Positions 43,701 to 58,100 of a stretch of 64,000 bases of DNA are shown one piece after another. How positions within the stretch are numbered: the first letter of the stretch is position 1; each line of letters starts with the position of its first letter. Source of the DNA: Amblyornis subalaris (taxonomy: Eukaryota; Chordata; Aves; Passeriformes; Ptilonorhynchidae); contig JACAXG010000025.1 of the NCBI GenBank assembly GCA_018881555.1, positions 3,107,899 to 3,171,898 of the forward strand, in the 5' to 3' direction. Below the pieces are notes generated by a model. That model worked only from the letters and a program-made list of their open reading frames with translations, was not told where the DNA came from and did not search any database. Position numbers and translations under genes: made by a program.

Positions 43701-46700
43701 CCTTTACCCCCTGAATCTGTGTTCTCCAGGACGGTTGGAGATGCTTATGAGTTCTAAGCATCTATTTCAGGTCTCTACACTAGTGGGGAGNTACGTACTT
43801 GGCTGGGAGATTTTATTTGTCTGCTTGGGCAGAACCAGGGAAATTCCTTTCCGGGGAACATGGCCCTTCTGGGTTCGGTGCCAGTGACACATTTGGAGCT
43901 GCTGATCTAGGGATCTGGGGCCTTCTAAGCTCTGGCTCTCATTTCACNGCTTGTGTGAGCTGCCTTAGAAAAGTCTCCAACCCTGCCGTCCAGGTTCACC
44001 ACCTCCTTTCCCAGCTGTAAAAATAACCCAGGGTGGAACGGAGAGCTACACCCTCTCCTCTTCCCATGTACAACAGCAGGTGTTGTGATGGATGGTGAAA
44101 GTCAACTTTGTGGAGGTGTCATGGAATTTAACTGCAGAAGGAACTTGGTTTATTCTGTCATTCATCAGTGCTGTGATTGCTACCTGACAACTGGCAAAAT
44201 CAGCTCATTTTATTCAACCAGCAGTGAAACTCAGCATCTCTCCCTGACCTCTACTTGGATGTCTTTCCAACTGTCTGTACGTCCCTGTTCACCAGCCAGC
44301 TCCAGCCACCCAGGCATGGCCAGTAAGTAAGATTTCAAACTGATGATGAGGTTTAGCTCTGACCTAGACAGATATAGGGATAATTAGCTGTAGATCAGTT
44401 TGGCAAAGCTGACAAATCAGATTATTCCTTCTGTTTTGCCACCCTTCCTGCAGATGATATTTGTTGCTGTCAGCTGTGATCCAGAAGGATACGGGTATTT
44501 CAGGTCTCATTGAGAAAGACTTGGACCAATAAAAGTAAAATTCCCACATCCATGCTTTCTTGGACCTGGATGTGTCTGCTGTTAAGCTGCAGAGCAGCGA
44601 TGGGGATTCACCCAAGGCATTGAGGCAGCAGAGACCTCTTGAAGTCACTAGTCATCTGGAAATATGGGACAGAGTTCCCTACACATTTGGGTTGAATCTG
44701 AAAACAACTGTGCTTTCTCTAAAACTTCCTCTCATTTCCCCTGCTATTTTTCTGATCTTCCCAGATGTGCAGGCAGGAATGAGAAGGAAGAACATCTCAA
44801 GAGTGAGATACAGGGGACAGGTTCCATGTCATAGCATCATTTTATCTTCCTTGGAAGATTCTCTGGGTTAATCTGGGATCTCTCTCTTTCNTTTCCAGTG
44901 CAGGATCCATGCTTAGGAAGAGGACTGGAAGTCCTGAACTGTGGTAGGAGCCATAAGTTTCTTCTAGCATGGATCTTATTGCCAGCTGCAAGATGAAACA
45001 GTACTTCCCATGGTCACTTGCCAGGACTCTTTGAGGCAGATTCCTGTCAGAGTCCTCTGCCCTGGTCATCCATCTCAAATCACACATGATACATCTGATT
45101 TTGGCTTGATGAGACAGCTGTAGTTGCAGTGGGCTGTCCAACAGAGAGCTCGGGGAAGCTGCCTAAGTCCTGTGCATTGATGGTCTTCACGGCTTTCACT
45201 CTCCAGCTGTTTTTCCAGTTGTAGCCCCTCTCCCTGCCTTGGACAAGTTTCTACAACCCACCCTAGTCCCAGACAGAGCACTGAACAAAATGCAGTGTTG
45301 CAAGNGTTCACAATTCCTCAGCTCATCACAGCGCCTTGTCATCTTTCAATTTGTGCATCCTCGTAAACGGGGATATTTTGCTCTGTGAGACCAGGCTGCC
45401 TAGCCCAATTCCCAAAGTTTGTAGTCTCAAGCTCCAAGCTGATGGTTATCCTTTCCCATTCTCCTGTCATCACTTGTGATCAACACCCAGGGCTTCTGAG
45501 AGACATATAAAAATACCATAATGCCTAGAATTGAGCAGNACGATAATATAGGTATAGGGAAATCCTATGATGATGCATCTTGTGCCCAGGATAGTGGTTT
45601 GGAAAAAGTTCACCAGCTTTGGATGGTTTTCAGGGTCTGAACAGCTAATAACATCCCTGTTCATGTCAGAAGATGTGTCTTCTGGTGGATGTGACAGGCA
45701 GTGTGTGCTTGTGGTCAGAGCACTTCCTCCTAATTGCCTTGACTCTATCCATGACCCCATCTAGGCTCAAGCCACCCACCGAACTTCATATTTTCTCAAG
45801 CATCTCCTTGATTCGGCTGCCCCCAGCTCTGAAACATGGGGCTGCTTGAGTGGCATGGCAAGGGCTGACAGGACCTGGGAGTAAGCACTGAGAGAGAGGT
45901 TTCAGATGTCCTGTCCATTATAGACACAAGGCTGGGGTGGAGGAAGATGAGTGCTCCTGTGCTAGCTGGATTGTTTCACCAGACCTGCACGTGCACCCCA
46001 GTTGTGAAGACTTGCCGAACTTTGCTTTCTGAAACGCTTCAGCCATTTTCCAGTCCCCCCAGTTCTGCTCTCCCCCTGCTTCCCATCCCACAAAATGCCT
46101 GTCGGTCTCACTGTCTGCATGGATGTTTCCGGGCATCTGAGCAAGCAGCACGTTCCTGCCTGCAAAATGCAGCCCCACGGCTGTGTTGAAAAGAGCTGGT
46201 TGGAGGATGGTGCCTGACCAGGGGATTTCTCCCTGTGTTGAACCACATTTCAAAGACAGACCCTTCTCCTGACCTGGCGTAGGACTGAGCTGGGCAAGAA
46301 GGGTCAGATATGAAGGATTTGCACAGGTGATGAGTGAGAACCTTCAGGCCTATGACACAAAAATACCTCTTCTCATGGGACTGAAAACACCAGCTTAATT
46401 GACATCAGACTGATGTTCTTGAGCTTCACCCAGGAGAGGGTTGAGGTGAGATTTTTCCACGGCTTCAGTGGGACCAGGATTTCAGTGAAATTGAAGGCCT
46501 CATTCTGCCACCACTGTTTTCTGTTTCCTGCCCCAAACACTTCTGTGGCCCTTGAGCATGGTTCCTGCCATTCACCTAAGCCTAGGGGCCATTGATGGTG
46601 TTCGTTGTGTCATTAAGTATTAGCAAACTTGTTGAAATGTGTCAAATATCTTTTCGGAGACCTTCATTAATTCAGGCCTGGCTTTGACTCTAGACAAACT

Positions 46701-49700
46701 CCTAGTCACCTGCAGAAGGCCCTGAAAACATGACGTGGAAGTAGGAGCTCCTTACAGGAGAACCTCTTGTACACTGAGACGTGTTCTTAACTCTCTAACC
46801 CCCTTGAAGGTAGCAACTGTGTTCAGGCGGGAGGAGTAGATGGAATCTGCACTCCTGCAGCCAGTATGGGGAAAATAGCAGAAATTGGATTGCGAGATCT
46901 TGTCTCCTCTGGGATGCTTGGGAAAGAGAAGGCAGCACATTATGATGACCTCTTTGCTTTCAGACCCCTCTCCACACAGGGTGAAGTGGAACCTCCTGAC
47001 CCCCAGATGCAGAGAGGGGCACTCTAACCAAGGAGCACCTGGGAAAATGGCAATGCCATGGGCTGGGAAATGACTCCTAGGAGCGGATGACTTTAAATAA
47101 AAAAAAAAAAGCCAGCTGAAATCCTAGGGATTGGAGAAGGAAAGCAGAGAAGTCCCTTCAGCAGCCGAAATTGCCTTGTCAGCATCTGTGAGGGGCTGGC
47201 TGGCTTGCTGGCTCTGACAAAAATTGATGGGGACCATGTGGCAGTCAACACGGGAGAGGGTGGGAGGGTGCCAAGTTTTCCTACGTATATGTGTGTGTAT
47301 AGATGTGAGTGTGTGTTTATTATCCCATCTCTTCTGCAGTTGCCTGTGTGGCTCGTGCCAGCAAGCTGTGGAGATGTGGCCTTTCCCAGGAATGAGGAAT
47401 GCGTCAAGGAAAGTGTGGTTGCATATACTTATGAACATATGGAGGCCCTGGAGTCACGCCACACGGTTTGCCACTAATTGAAATAGGCTGACTAACCTCT
47501 TATTGTGGCCACCAGGAGCAGCCCTGGGGAAGGGATGGCAGAGGGGGAGGGGAGTGCTGTTCGTGGGCACAGTACAGCTTCCAAAGCATGACTGGGAGAA
47601 ACAAACATCTCACCTTTCNCCTCCACCTCTTCCAGGATGGAGAGAGGAAGCTACAGGGATACAGTAAGCAGATTCTCTGGGCACAGCAAAAGCAGCACAG
47701 GCACAGATAACTTCTGGCTGCTCCTATACAGCTGAATTTCCAGGGTATGTTCACGTATGGCCAAATGCTGACTGTCCTCCTTGTGCCCACGCAATCCCTC
47801 AAGAGAACTTGTGAGAATAAGCTGCGTCTAGGCTGAGGGGCTTGTACACTTCAGTACTGTAGAAGAGTGCTTGGCTCTTCTTCCAGGTACTCTTCCTTCN
47901 GACTGCAATGCACCTGAGCATTTTTCATTGATGCACTTTTCTAAAACAGGCTCTCTGCTGCTGCCAGATCCTTCCCAGGAATGCTCCTGAGTGCTCAGAA
48001 ATATCCAGGTTGAGGTGTTCCAGTGGCTGTTAAAAGGTCACCTGCTTTGTTTCTTGCATGTATTACAAGAAGCAGCATTTGAAGTGGATTTGTAGCATTT
48101 GGGCTGTATTGGTGATGTGAAATCTTGAAGTGAAGACAGCCAGAGATGTATTTGAACCCAGATNTCTCTGGATTTCCCTGGATCCAGCATCACACTCTGT
48201 TCAATTTTTTCCCAGCTATGGAGTGGAATACCTCCTTGGACAGCTATTACCATCTCCTGACTGTAGACTTCCCATGAAACTATCTTGCACCTCAGCCCTC
48301 AGAGGTTCTGTCTATGTTTCTTGGCCAAGAAAGGATTTGGGTATGCTGGAAGACTGGCTGCCTTGTGGAAAAATCTTCCAGCTTTAGCTGGTATGTTGAT
48401 CACAGTGAAAGATACAGCTCACATCACCCCTACTTCTTCGTAACTATGTTGGCAGGTGAATTCCCACCAGCTTCTCTGGTATGTTTTTTTCCCCATCTCT
48501 TGTATTCTTTCCAGAATAATTTTCTCTGTCCTTCAGGAAGAACTGTGGGAAAACGTGGATGGAAGGACTATCAGCACGCTTGCAGTTTTGTCAGATCCAT
48601 CGTTCCAAAGTGACAGAGCTCTGATGAATACCTCAGCCAGCTAAGCCTGTCCAAGTTCAAAGCACCTCCAAACCCAAGTCCACGATTTTTTTTGTCTGTA
48701 GAAATGGAATGGAGAAAGTAAGTTCACACCGAGACAACTTCTGAATTACCTGTGCAGTGAGGACAAAACGCACAAAGAAGCAAAGAAAGAGATGAGGTTT
48801 TCTAGAGACAAAATTCACAGGAACATAGGGAACTGACATAGGGAATTTCCAGCAACAAAATGGGATGCCACTGTTATTAAAGGAACCTAGAGTTTAAAAA
48901 AAATTCAGACAAAAAATGTTTACAAGATATCATCAAGAATATATTGCTCTTGTGTAATCAATTTTTCAAATGGAAACAATCATAAAATTTTTTCCCCCAT
49001 TTTGTTAATTGTTTGGGTGTAAAGAGAAAGAATATGCAATCTGCTTTTCTACCTTATAGTTTTCATAACAAGCTGAATGAGTATTTTCCTTGAGTTGCTC
49101 TAGGAATTTGCTTAACTGATTTTGATGTATACTGTTGATAGAATACTTTAACAAAGGTTCAAAGGATTTTCTAAAATATGTGCAGGCCGTTCCATTCATC
49201 ATCAGACACTTTGGATGTACTCAGAATATCTCAGGGTACACCATTGCCAGTGGTGTGAATCTATACTTTACAGTTCCTTAAATCCATTTTCCTTGGGCTG
49301 CTGAGTCCTGGGTAGATCTCTGACTTCCTGCTTATGTGTATCAACATACAAAGTCAAGTCTGACAGTGGCTTTGAATGGAAATGAGCATGTAAATATTAT
49401 TAAAAATATGTATGTTAGGAGGCAGCTGAAGGCTCCTACACGGCTATAATCATCTTAATTGGATCTCCATGTCCCAGACATCTAAAAGACGAGAGACAGC
49501 AGCTGGACAATGGGTAAATAGGGAGGGGGAGGTGACAGAAGAGGGGTGACCAGTAAATATGATAGGAGATGTGCAATTCCCAGCTGGCCAGGGACGGTGA
49601 CCACAACTTGCCGTCTGTTCACAGCAAACCTTACACTGCACTTCATCACCCACAGCATACATTGACAGAGTTTCTTTCACCACTAAAATCTTTAGATGAT

Positions 49701-52078
49701 ACAAAAAAAAAAAAAAGAAAGGGAAAAAGAAAACAAACGTCTCACCATCCTCCCCTCTCTTTCCACATATTTGTGCCAGGTCCAGAAGGAGATCAGGGAA
49801 GGAAAAGGCTTTTTGCGCTTGACATAGCTGGGCAAGGAAGCCCAGGATAAAGTAGCAGAGGTGGCATTCCAGACGTTAATACAAGAAGAGTATCGGGTGT
49901 GTGATGAGAAGCAGCAGGTGGGACGGGGAGATCAGTCCTCACCGGGTACGGCTGCACGCTGACTCTGGTGGGTCTCCTCTTGCATCAGCCTCTGGAGGGA
50001 AAACTGCAGACACCTGTCCTCCAGGCCAGTGACGTGATCAGTGCAAAGAGGGGTGCTGGGAAGGGGAGAGAGAGGATTGAGGCCATTTTAAAAACAAGGA
50101 AAGAATTCTGTTTGGCATCAATGCTCTGGTACGTCCCCAGGCATGTGGTGGTGCCAGGTGCTACCAGGAGAGTTGTGCTTCGGTGTTCCTTATTAGCACC
50201 GACTACAGATATCAACGCCATGCAGATCCTTTGGGCACTGGGGTTTGCAGCTTTTGCTCACTTCCTGTGTGTCCTTCCTCACCATCCAGACACAGTTTAT
50301 ACCAACGTGTGTACTCGTGTCAGGACGGCGTGGTGGTCCTTCAAATCATGGTCTGCAGCACCTGTTTGGAGAACCCTCTTCAACCTTATTTAGATGGCTT
50401 TTTTCTTTCTAACACTTTGGGTTTTTTTTAATCCAAAGCAAATTGCATTGAATATGTAAGTAAATGGGTTTTTTTTAGGCAGATTCCTTTACATTAGAGC
50501 TTGTGGGATGAAAAACAAAGTTCAAACACAAAAATGAGATGAGTGTGCCCAAATCTGCATCATTATTTTGGGGTTTAAGAATCATGTGGATTTTTCCTTT
50601 GCTGCTTCCTGAGCATGAGCTGCACAAGCCTTACCTGCCTATGTCCTTATATATGCTGCAGTGCGACATCTTCAAGGCAGGCTGGGTCATCTCTGTCCTG
50701 ACCTCAACAGCATGATAAAGGGGACAAGGGCATCCATTTCTGGAGAACCTGAAGACTAAAGATGTCCTAAATCATTGTGTGAATGGAAAATGAAGAAAGC
50801 TTTGTTTCTAAGGCAGCTTTAAGATGAGCATCGCTGTGGATTCTCTGAAGCCTTGTAAAGTGTTGAGCTCATGCAGCAGTTAAGTGTTTTTATTAGACCT
50901 CTACTTTTCTCTCTTTTTTCTTCCACTTGGTCAATAATTTTCACGAAAGTCATAGAAAGTTTCTATTTTGGAGACTTATACTCCTCTGTTATATTTTCTT
51001 AAAACTGACCTGTGAGTTAAAAAGCTATTAGGAAGGACCCAGACAAATGTATTGGCAGACTAAAAGACACTGTGATCTCACATGCCTGGTTTCCTAAGTA
51101 AACCTGTCTAAAAGCCCCAAGGATCATTAGTACATCATCTGTTACTTCCATCAGCATTTTTTGAATGCAGGAGTGTGATTTCTCCCAGAGCAGATGGGAC
51201 CTGGCATCTCGTTAGAAAGATTTCTTTGTAGTGATCTGTGCAATATTCGTTCATCCCAAGGGAAACAGTGAACAGGAAAGGTAGCTCTATTTTCCACATG
51301 TCCAGCTTCTCTGAAACCAATGATATGGGCAGCTGAGGTGGCTTGCAGAGCCAGCCTGCATGAAAACTGCAGCTCACCTCAGCTCCTATGGCTTTGTGAT
51401 AGCTCAGCAGCCACAGAGCATGTTTCTTTGGTTGTTGTGACAGCAGTAAGCCAGCCCTTTGGCTCTCCCTTCTGTCTGGAGATTTCCCCATCAGGCATAT
51501 TTTTGAGCTCTGTGGGTATATTTGCGGGAAAAGTCCCTGCAGAAATGGTCCAACAAGTGGCAAAGGTAAGGCTGGCTGACNGGTGCTCCTGTAGGGAATT
51601 TTAATTACCTTGGATGCAACTCCAAGAGAAAACCATGTCCAAGATCTCTGAGAAAGCGTTAGGCTGCATTAACATCTCTCAATCTCTCTCAAAGCAGGGG
51701 GTTCACAGTGTTCCAGCCTAGAGCAGGCTGCTTCCCACTGATCTCAATAGGAATCAGAGTAGCCCCTGTCACATAAAACACACGAGGAGGCTCAATAGTG
51801 GCAAAAAATTGAAATGAAAATATTTCCAATGGCTTTTGCTAAGGTTTGAGCTGTGTTGTGGGCAAAGCTTGTTTCTGATTTTCTGATTGTTTTTGTCCCT
51901 GCCTGATTAGCACATTACATAGCAAAGCCAAATCCTAAGCCCTCTGGCCTGATAAGTCTCCTCTTCACCTCTTGTTTCTTCATACGCAGATCTCCTCAGT
52001 TCCCAGCCAAAGCACACCCTGATCCAAGCTTGCTCAGGAGGTGCTTTCTGCCAAAAACTTCCCCTGGGAGATTTAAGA
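40726..52078. other. Intergenic, no gene seen
   Basis: This is about 11 kb of moderately A/T-rich sequence. A-runs lie at 47099-47110 and 49703-49716. No CR1 end, tRNA or domain-bearing ORF is recognised on either strand. The longest frames are below 150 codons and look like chance. Confidence 0.6.
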
Positions 52079-52156
52079 AACAAACAAACAAACCAAGCAG
52101 CCTTCACAACATCCCAATGACAAACAAACAAACAAACAAGCACACACACACACACA
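52079..52156 (+). repeat. (CAAA)n and (CA)n simple repeats
   Basis: CAAACAAACAAAC lies near 52081, CAAA units at 52121-52138 and (CA)8 at 52141-52156. Confidence 0.95.
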
Positions 52157-55025
52157 TGCCCCTGTGTTCCTGAAACAGCATCTGACCCTGCTCTCCAGAG
52201 CCCAGGGGCAGGAGGTGTACCTTGGTGGTAAACACAGAGCACTGTGTCAGGGTAAATACTTGGAGCAAACTGCAAACCACTGAATTCTTCACTGGGAAGA
52301 CGAAAACTCCTGCAAAACCCAGTCCCTCTAAAAAAGAATGAAGTCAGGATGTTGTTCCTGCAGTAATTTCCTGCTGGACAAGTGTCTGTTTCCTTCCGTT
52401 TCTTCTCCTTTCCTTCTCTGTAAGCAAGACAAAAGCATTTCAATGGTGTTGGCTCTCTCTTGGAAACCTGCCTCTCCACGACCACAGGTGGGATAGGCAG
52501 AGAGTGTGTCCTGGGGCTCCCGAGCTCCCATGCCANGTCCCTGGACTCCCCTCCCGGCCAGAACTGCCTGTGCTTTATATTGAAAGCGCCAAGAGTCTGG
52601 CAAATGGTTCCTCTGAGCCTCGCCTCTTGGAGAAAGCCCAATCTGGTCTGGAAAGATGGTTTGGACATTGAAAATGGCCCTGTCTCTGCTTCCCGAGCCC
52701 AAGGTGCATGACGGGAGGAGTCCCCGTTGGTTTGGTCCTGGGTATGCTGGATGGACTAGTGTACTACACCAGGAAAGTGGTCCCGCTCTTCAGCACGGAG
52801 GAGTAGGCTGGCTGGGTGCTGCGGGGAGGGTCAGACAGGGCAGACTAATGACAGGTCAAGCAAGGGGTTGTCTCTTACAGGTCTTGCTGGGGTGCTTGGA
52901 CATCATGCTGAGATGAAAGAAATGATTTTGTGAGTTGTTACGGTGCAGACTCAGTGCTTTATTGTTTTACTGAAATCACTCCTCCCCTCACAACACCCCT
53001 GCCTCTGCCCCCCCTTGGTACAGAAGCTCTTCTGGCAGGTCCCTCAGTGTACTAATAGGCATTAATTGCCCTAACTAACTTCTCCTGAGACCTTCACCCA
53101 CACCCTTGGCCCCTTCCCCAGGAGCCCCATTTCAGCTCATGCCAGGGTATTTAGTCCTTTCCTGTGGTGTGTGTTTGGCTGCAGTCTTGCTTCTGATCCT
53201 GCTTTCTGGACAGACTTTGAACTTATGCTCCAGGTAACTTGTATCCCATATCTGTTCTCTGATGTGGATTGTAGCTTGTCTTTGTCCTTGTATCTCTTTG
53301 TTCCTGACTGAGTTCTTTATATGAACTCTGGACTGATTAATTGGTTGCCTCCTCTGGGGTTGTTGTTGTACCTGGTAATCAGCATGTGGCCCTGCTCCTG
53401 GGCATAGTCCAGAGGACAAGCTTCTCTGGGGACACTTGTCAGTGTACACCGTCCTTGTGTGGATACTCCTTCAGCTGTTCCTACAAAGCCCCGTCATCCT
53501 AAAATCTGCCATTAACAAGCACAAAGCTTAGTCATATATATCTGGTTTGGTTTGGTTTTCTTTTTTTTTTTTTTTTTTTTTTTTTGGTGGTGTTGATTAT
53601 TTTTATTTTCTGCATAGAAAGTATAAGCACATTTTGAGGATTTCTTGTGTTAAAATAGGATTTCCTGTAATATTTTTTGACAAAAAGTCTTGATGGCTCT
53701 GCATGTGGATTTGGTATGTTATTCCACCACAGCTGCCCTGGGACAAGGAATTGCTGCTGGAGTCTCTACTTAGTAGCTAAATANCACATCTGAGTGCAAC
53801 ATTGGAGATGGGTTGTAGTCTTTCATGCTCCTGTTCTGATGCTGACCCACTCCACACTTTTGCAGTGTGAGTGGTCTGGGGCTGCAGCATAGGACAGGGA
53901 TCATGGGGTCACACTGTTTTGGGTTGAGGTGAAAGTACCCAGAAAGTACCCCTGGTCTAATGAGGGTGACTAACTGAGCGTGCTTTACTTGTGCTGTGAG
54001 CACTGGATAAAGCTGAAAGTGGGGGTGAGGTAGAAACCTGGGTGGTTTACACTTGTAGACAGAGAAAAAAGTGGATACTGCAGCAGAAATACCATGCAGG
54101 GATGGATAGAAGGCATGGAGATAAATACAATAATAAGGGGTGCATGGACAAACCTGTAATGTGGGAAGAGCTGATCACTATCACCTAGAAATCCTACACC
54201 AGCATAGACCCCCTACGTCTCCCCCAGATCATGCTCCTTCCAGACTTTGAGTCTCAGCCGATGTTGCCCTTTTAGGGGCAGGCAGGGAGAGCAGAGATAA
54301 GCAGATGTGGAGCACACAGTGGATTTTATAATAACATGGTGGTTATAGACAATTGCCTAATGAGGACCAGATGGTCAGTTTTATTTTAAGTTGCCCTTTA
54401 ACAACATTCCCATCTAAGCTGTGTTTTTTAAGTAATAGGTTTTTAATGAGATGCCCATAAGATCTTACAANACATCAGGTTTTAATCATGCCGACCTATT
54501 TAAATGGCAGTGTGTGTCTTTAGCACTCCTTTTACGTTTTTATGGTGTTTAATTCCTTCTCACCACTGTTCCTCACCCCAAACCTCAAATGGGCTGTGTC
54601 AAAGGGATCGTTCCTCCCAGCACTGGATGCTGCCCCTGCTGAACTCATCCATGCTATTCCAGACTGAGACCAGGAACAGACCTCCTTCCAGGAGAGAGAA
54701 AGCATCTTCTTCCTTCCCTCTGAGGTCAGGGTGCAGCTCTGCTTTGCAAAATAAAAGCTCTGATTATGAATGCTGCTCTTGGATGGGGAAGGCAGGGAGC
54801 GGTGCGATTTATCTTGCAAAGATACTGTTATGAAGCCAAGCAAGCATTTGCTTTGGAATGGTGCCTCTAAATCCCCTGGGCAGCACCATGTGGTCATGCT
54901 GCAGAGGATGTCTGGGAGCCCAGACACACGGCAGACATTTCGATGGTGATAAGCCACGAGGAATCGCTGAGAAAATGTGCAAACCCCTTGCTGTATTTGC
55001 ACGTCAGGAGGGGGATGTAACTGCA
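52157..55025. other. Intergenic, no gene seen
   Basis: Apart from the poly(T) tract, this is unique-looking sequence. No supported gene is seen. Confidence 0.6.
53561..53585 (+). repeat. 25-base poly(T) tract
   Basis: An uninterrupted T run follows GGTTTGG repeats. A second T run of 17 lies at 55741-55757. Confidence 0.95.
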
Positions 55026-55034
55026 CAGGATGTC

Positions 55035-55150
55035 AGCAGATCATCTGCACTTCTTAGGTGGGGACACCAAGGTGAGTTACCTGCCCAAGTGAGAACAGGG
55101 CAGAAACCTGGGTTTCTTGCTTCTTTACTCCCTGTTTACCAGGCTAGGTC
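55035..55150 (-). mobile_element. Possible degenerate MIR-type SINE fragment
   Basis: The order GGTGGGGACACCAAGG, GAGTTACCTGCCCAAGT, GGGCAGAAACCTGGGTTTC and TACCAGGCTAGG resembles the antisense MIR core (TTGCCCAAGGTCACA, then AACCCAGGTCTCCTGACTCC, then ACCACTAGGCTA). The similarity was judged by eye and is weak. It could be chance. Confidence 0.4.
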
Positions 55151-58100
55151 CTGAATAGCACAGGCATCTCATTTCTGGGAGCTGAGTTATGGTAACCCCA
55201 CATACAAGTGCTCACTCATCTGGGCAGGGAGAGTATGCACGAAGAGACAATTGGGAAACATGGCCTGATGATAACCCCAGGTGAATAGAGCTCCCCTGCT
55301 TCATATCTCAGTGTGAGGCACATGGGTTCCTGCTGTTCATCTTTATGATCTATGTCAGCCCTCCAGCCAGCCAAGCCTTCCATGGCCTTCTTGGTAAAGA
55401 CCATGAATTGTGTTTCCCATTGCTGGTGCTCAGCACAACAAAGAAAAAAAACCCTGTTATAAAAAGTCTGCTGTCAGGACTCAAAATGGTGGTTTTTGTT
55501 CTGTCCCACTCTTAGAGACCTCAGCAAACACTGGACAAAACAATGCAGGACTTTTACCTCTTGCCTGTCTGGGGATTTCATTTTTCCTGTTAAAGTCAGA
55601 GGCTCTGTGAAATTGCAGATGAGATCAAGCTCTGCTTTGCTTCCTGGATTCTTGCTTGCCCTTTGGTGGAGCTTACACTGAGACTGTGACTGTGCTGGTT
55701 AAATGACATCATTTTTCAAAATGTTATTTGTTTAGGTTGGTTTTTTTTTTTTTTTTTGTATTTTGTATGTTTACCTGGTCACCTTCAAGCAGCTGCAAAC
55801 TTGGACACTTTCCACTCATGGGAGTGGAGGTGGAGGCACATTGGTAAATGACACTGAGGTATGGGGGGTATTCACAACCTTTCCTGTATTTGAAGTAGTT
55901 CACTCAGACAACTCCAGCAAAATAAATCTTCCCCTTGCACCAGACTCAACCCTGTTTTCATGGCAGTTCTCTACTTAAGAATTCTCGTGGATAAACACTG
56001 GGAGGCACCAAGAAGCCCATCTTGTGTAGGGCATAAACCTAAAGAAGCACAAAAGAAGCTGTAAAGGATTATTTACTGGGGTGCTTAAGTTCAAGTGTGA
56101 CCTTGGTCATACAAAGAAGTGTGGTTCAGGTGGACACTGTCTATTCACTTCTGAAGTCTCAGCATAGAGCCCAAGTTATTAGGTGCTGGATTCAGCTCTG
56201 AGCAATGGCCATGCTGGAGTATGAACAGCTGTGAAAGATACAACAGTGCAGGTAGGAAAAACTGGGATGTGAATCCAACTGGTAAAGGGCTGCTTAACAC
56301 CAGACTTGACTACCCTGAGCTGGGGTTCAGAGCAGTACATGTATATAAAAGGTTTCAGTGGTTTTGGGGGAGACACTGGATTTTGCATTTGATCTATTTT
56401 GAAAGAGGCCATGAGCACATTTAAAAACATAGTTCTGTTGAGAGCTCTCCTAGCCATGCCAAACTTATGGGCAAAACATTTTAGCTGGTCCCTCCTAGGA
56501 AGGAAGGGAGTCTGGAGTCACTGATGCTGCTCAGTTTTAGTCTGGCAGGTAGGATAAACACCCCAGATCTTCCCAGGTAACCTCTGGAAGAATGCAGTGG
56601 ACAGTGCTTCTCCATAACAGTCCTTGAAGGCTAATGGTTACTTTGTCTTTGCAAGGGTCCCAGCTGAAGTTTCTGCCCTCAGCCTTGATTCCAGTGCCAT
56701 TTGTTTGAGGAGACGGGAGAGAAGCAAAGCTCCAAGCTCTGAATCTTCTCACAGCTCTTTGGTGAAACAGGAGCAAAAAATGGTATTTTCCATCTTAGAG
56801 AGGCCAACAGGTGCCTGCAGTCCCAAGAAAGGACTGATGGGTTTCAGCCAGTTTGCAGAGATCTCCCAGGGAAAGAGAAGGAAAAATGAATACTGTCAGT
56901 GATTGAAAATTGCTCTGCAATGAGTGTAGGGAGATAAAGTGGTTGCAGATAGAGGCTTGTTCTTGAATTACAGCATCAGGAAGATGGTGAGAGGTGCCTC
57001 CTGTGCAGGCACCTTGGCAGGCAGTGCTGCTCCTTGCTGAGAGGGATGCTCAGGCCAGAGGNGCTGCCTAGCCCAGAGAAAAGAGCAGTGCCTTCTACTT
57101 CCTTCTTGGCCTTCCCTTTGGAGGTTTGCTGACTCCTGCAGCCTGGCCTCTGGTTAGCTGAGCAGCATCTGTGTCAAGTGGAAAATGTGTGTGAGCGCCG
57201 GGGCTGGGGCACAGAGCCACAGCTGGGCTTAGGGCCCTGAAGCCGTGTTGTCTGAGCCAGTAGCTGCTCTGTGGGTTCAGGGAGCTTTCCTTGGAGCTGT
57301 GGCAGCCTTGCAGNGAAAACAATCAGAGTTGGAGGGGGTGTGTGTTTGGCAAGCAGCTAAAGACCTCTTCTTGCCCACCCCCCAGTGATGCTGGGGTATG
57401 TTCCTGCAGACACAGGGAGTCAGCAATTTGTGGTGAGCTCCACTGCCTGTAGCTGAGTGAGGAGCCTCAGCACAGCTGGGAATGAGAAGACACATGACAA
57501 TGTGACAACTAGGGAGATGGAACTTGGCTGGCAAAGAGGCAGGAGTGAGGGAAACACTGGGATGCCATCTGACTCTGGGTACCCTGTGCCAGGAAGTTGG
57601 CTTCTCCGAGCCGCAGAGAGGTGCTTCATGCCCACGGCACCCACTCCTCGGCTGGTGCCGAAAAAGGGCTGGGTTGCTCAGCTTTGCACTCCCATGGTGG
57701 TGTGAGACAACTGCTGGGCTCAGCCTCTTCCCTGAAGCCAAGGCTTTTTCATCTGGTTTCTTGCTGCTGCAACAGGGGGTGGCAGCCTGAGAAACTTGGT
57801 CTCTGCTGGTGATTCTTTTCGGGGACATCAATAACGTCCCCAAGGCAAACAAGAGTGCCTGGAACAGTCTTGCAAAATGAGGGAGGCTGCAAAAAATCTA
57901 GTGGTGTCAATCCCAATGTTGCTGGAACCTGAGAATTGCAGCTGCAGGAGCAACAGGATTCAGAGGGCTCTGCTGGAAAAATGAGGCACGGAGGGGCTGG
58001 CAAGAAGTTGTTGCTAACAGTGTAAGACCTCTGGCCGAGTGGCTCTGAGTCCAGCCATGCCATAGATCCATGGAGCAGCTTCTCATTTGCCCCTTCTGTG

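Noticed and set aside
56341..56350. TATA-box-like TATATAAAAG
   Set aside because: No CpG, first exon, donor or coding frame is linked to it. One such match is expected by chance in A/T-rich DNA.
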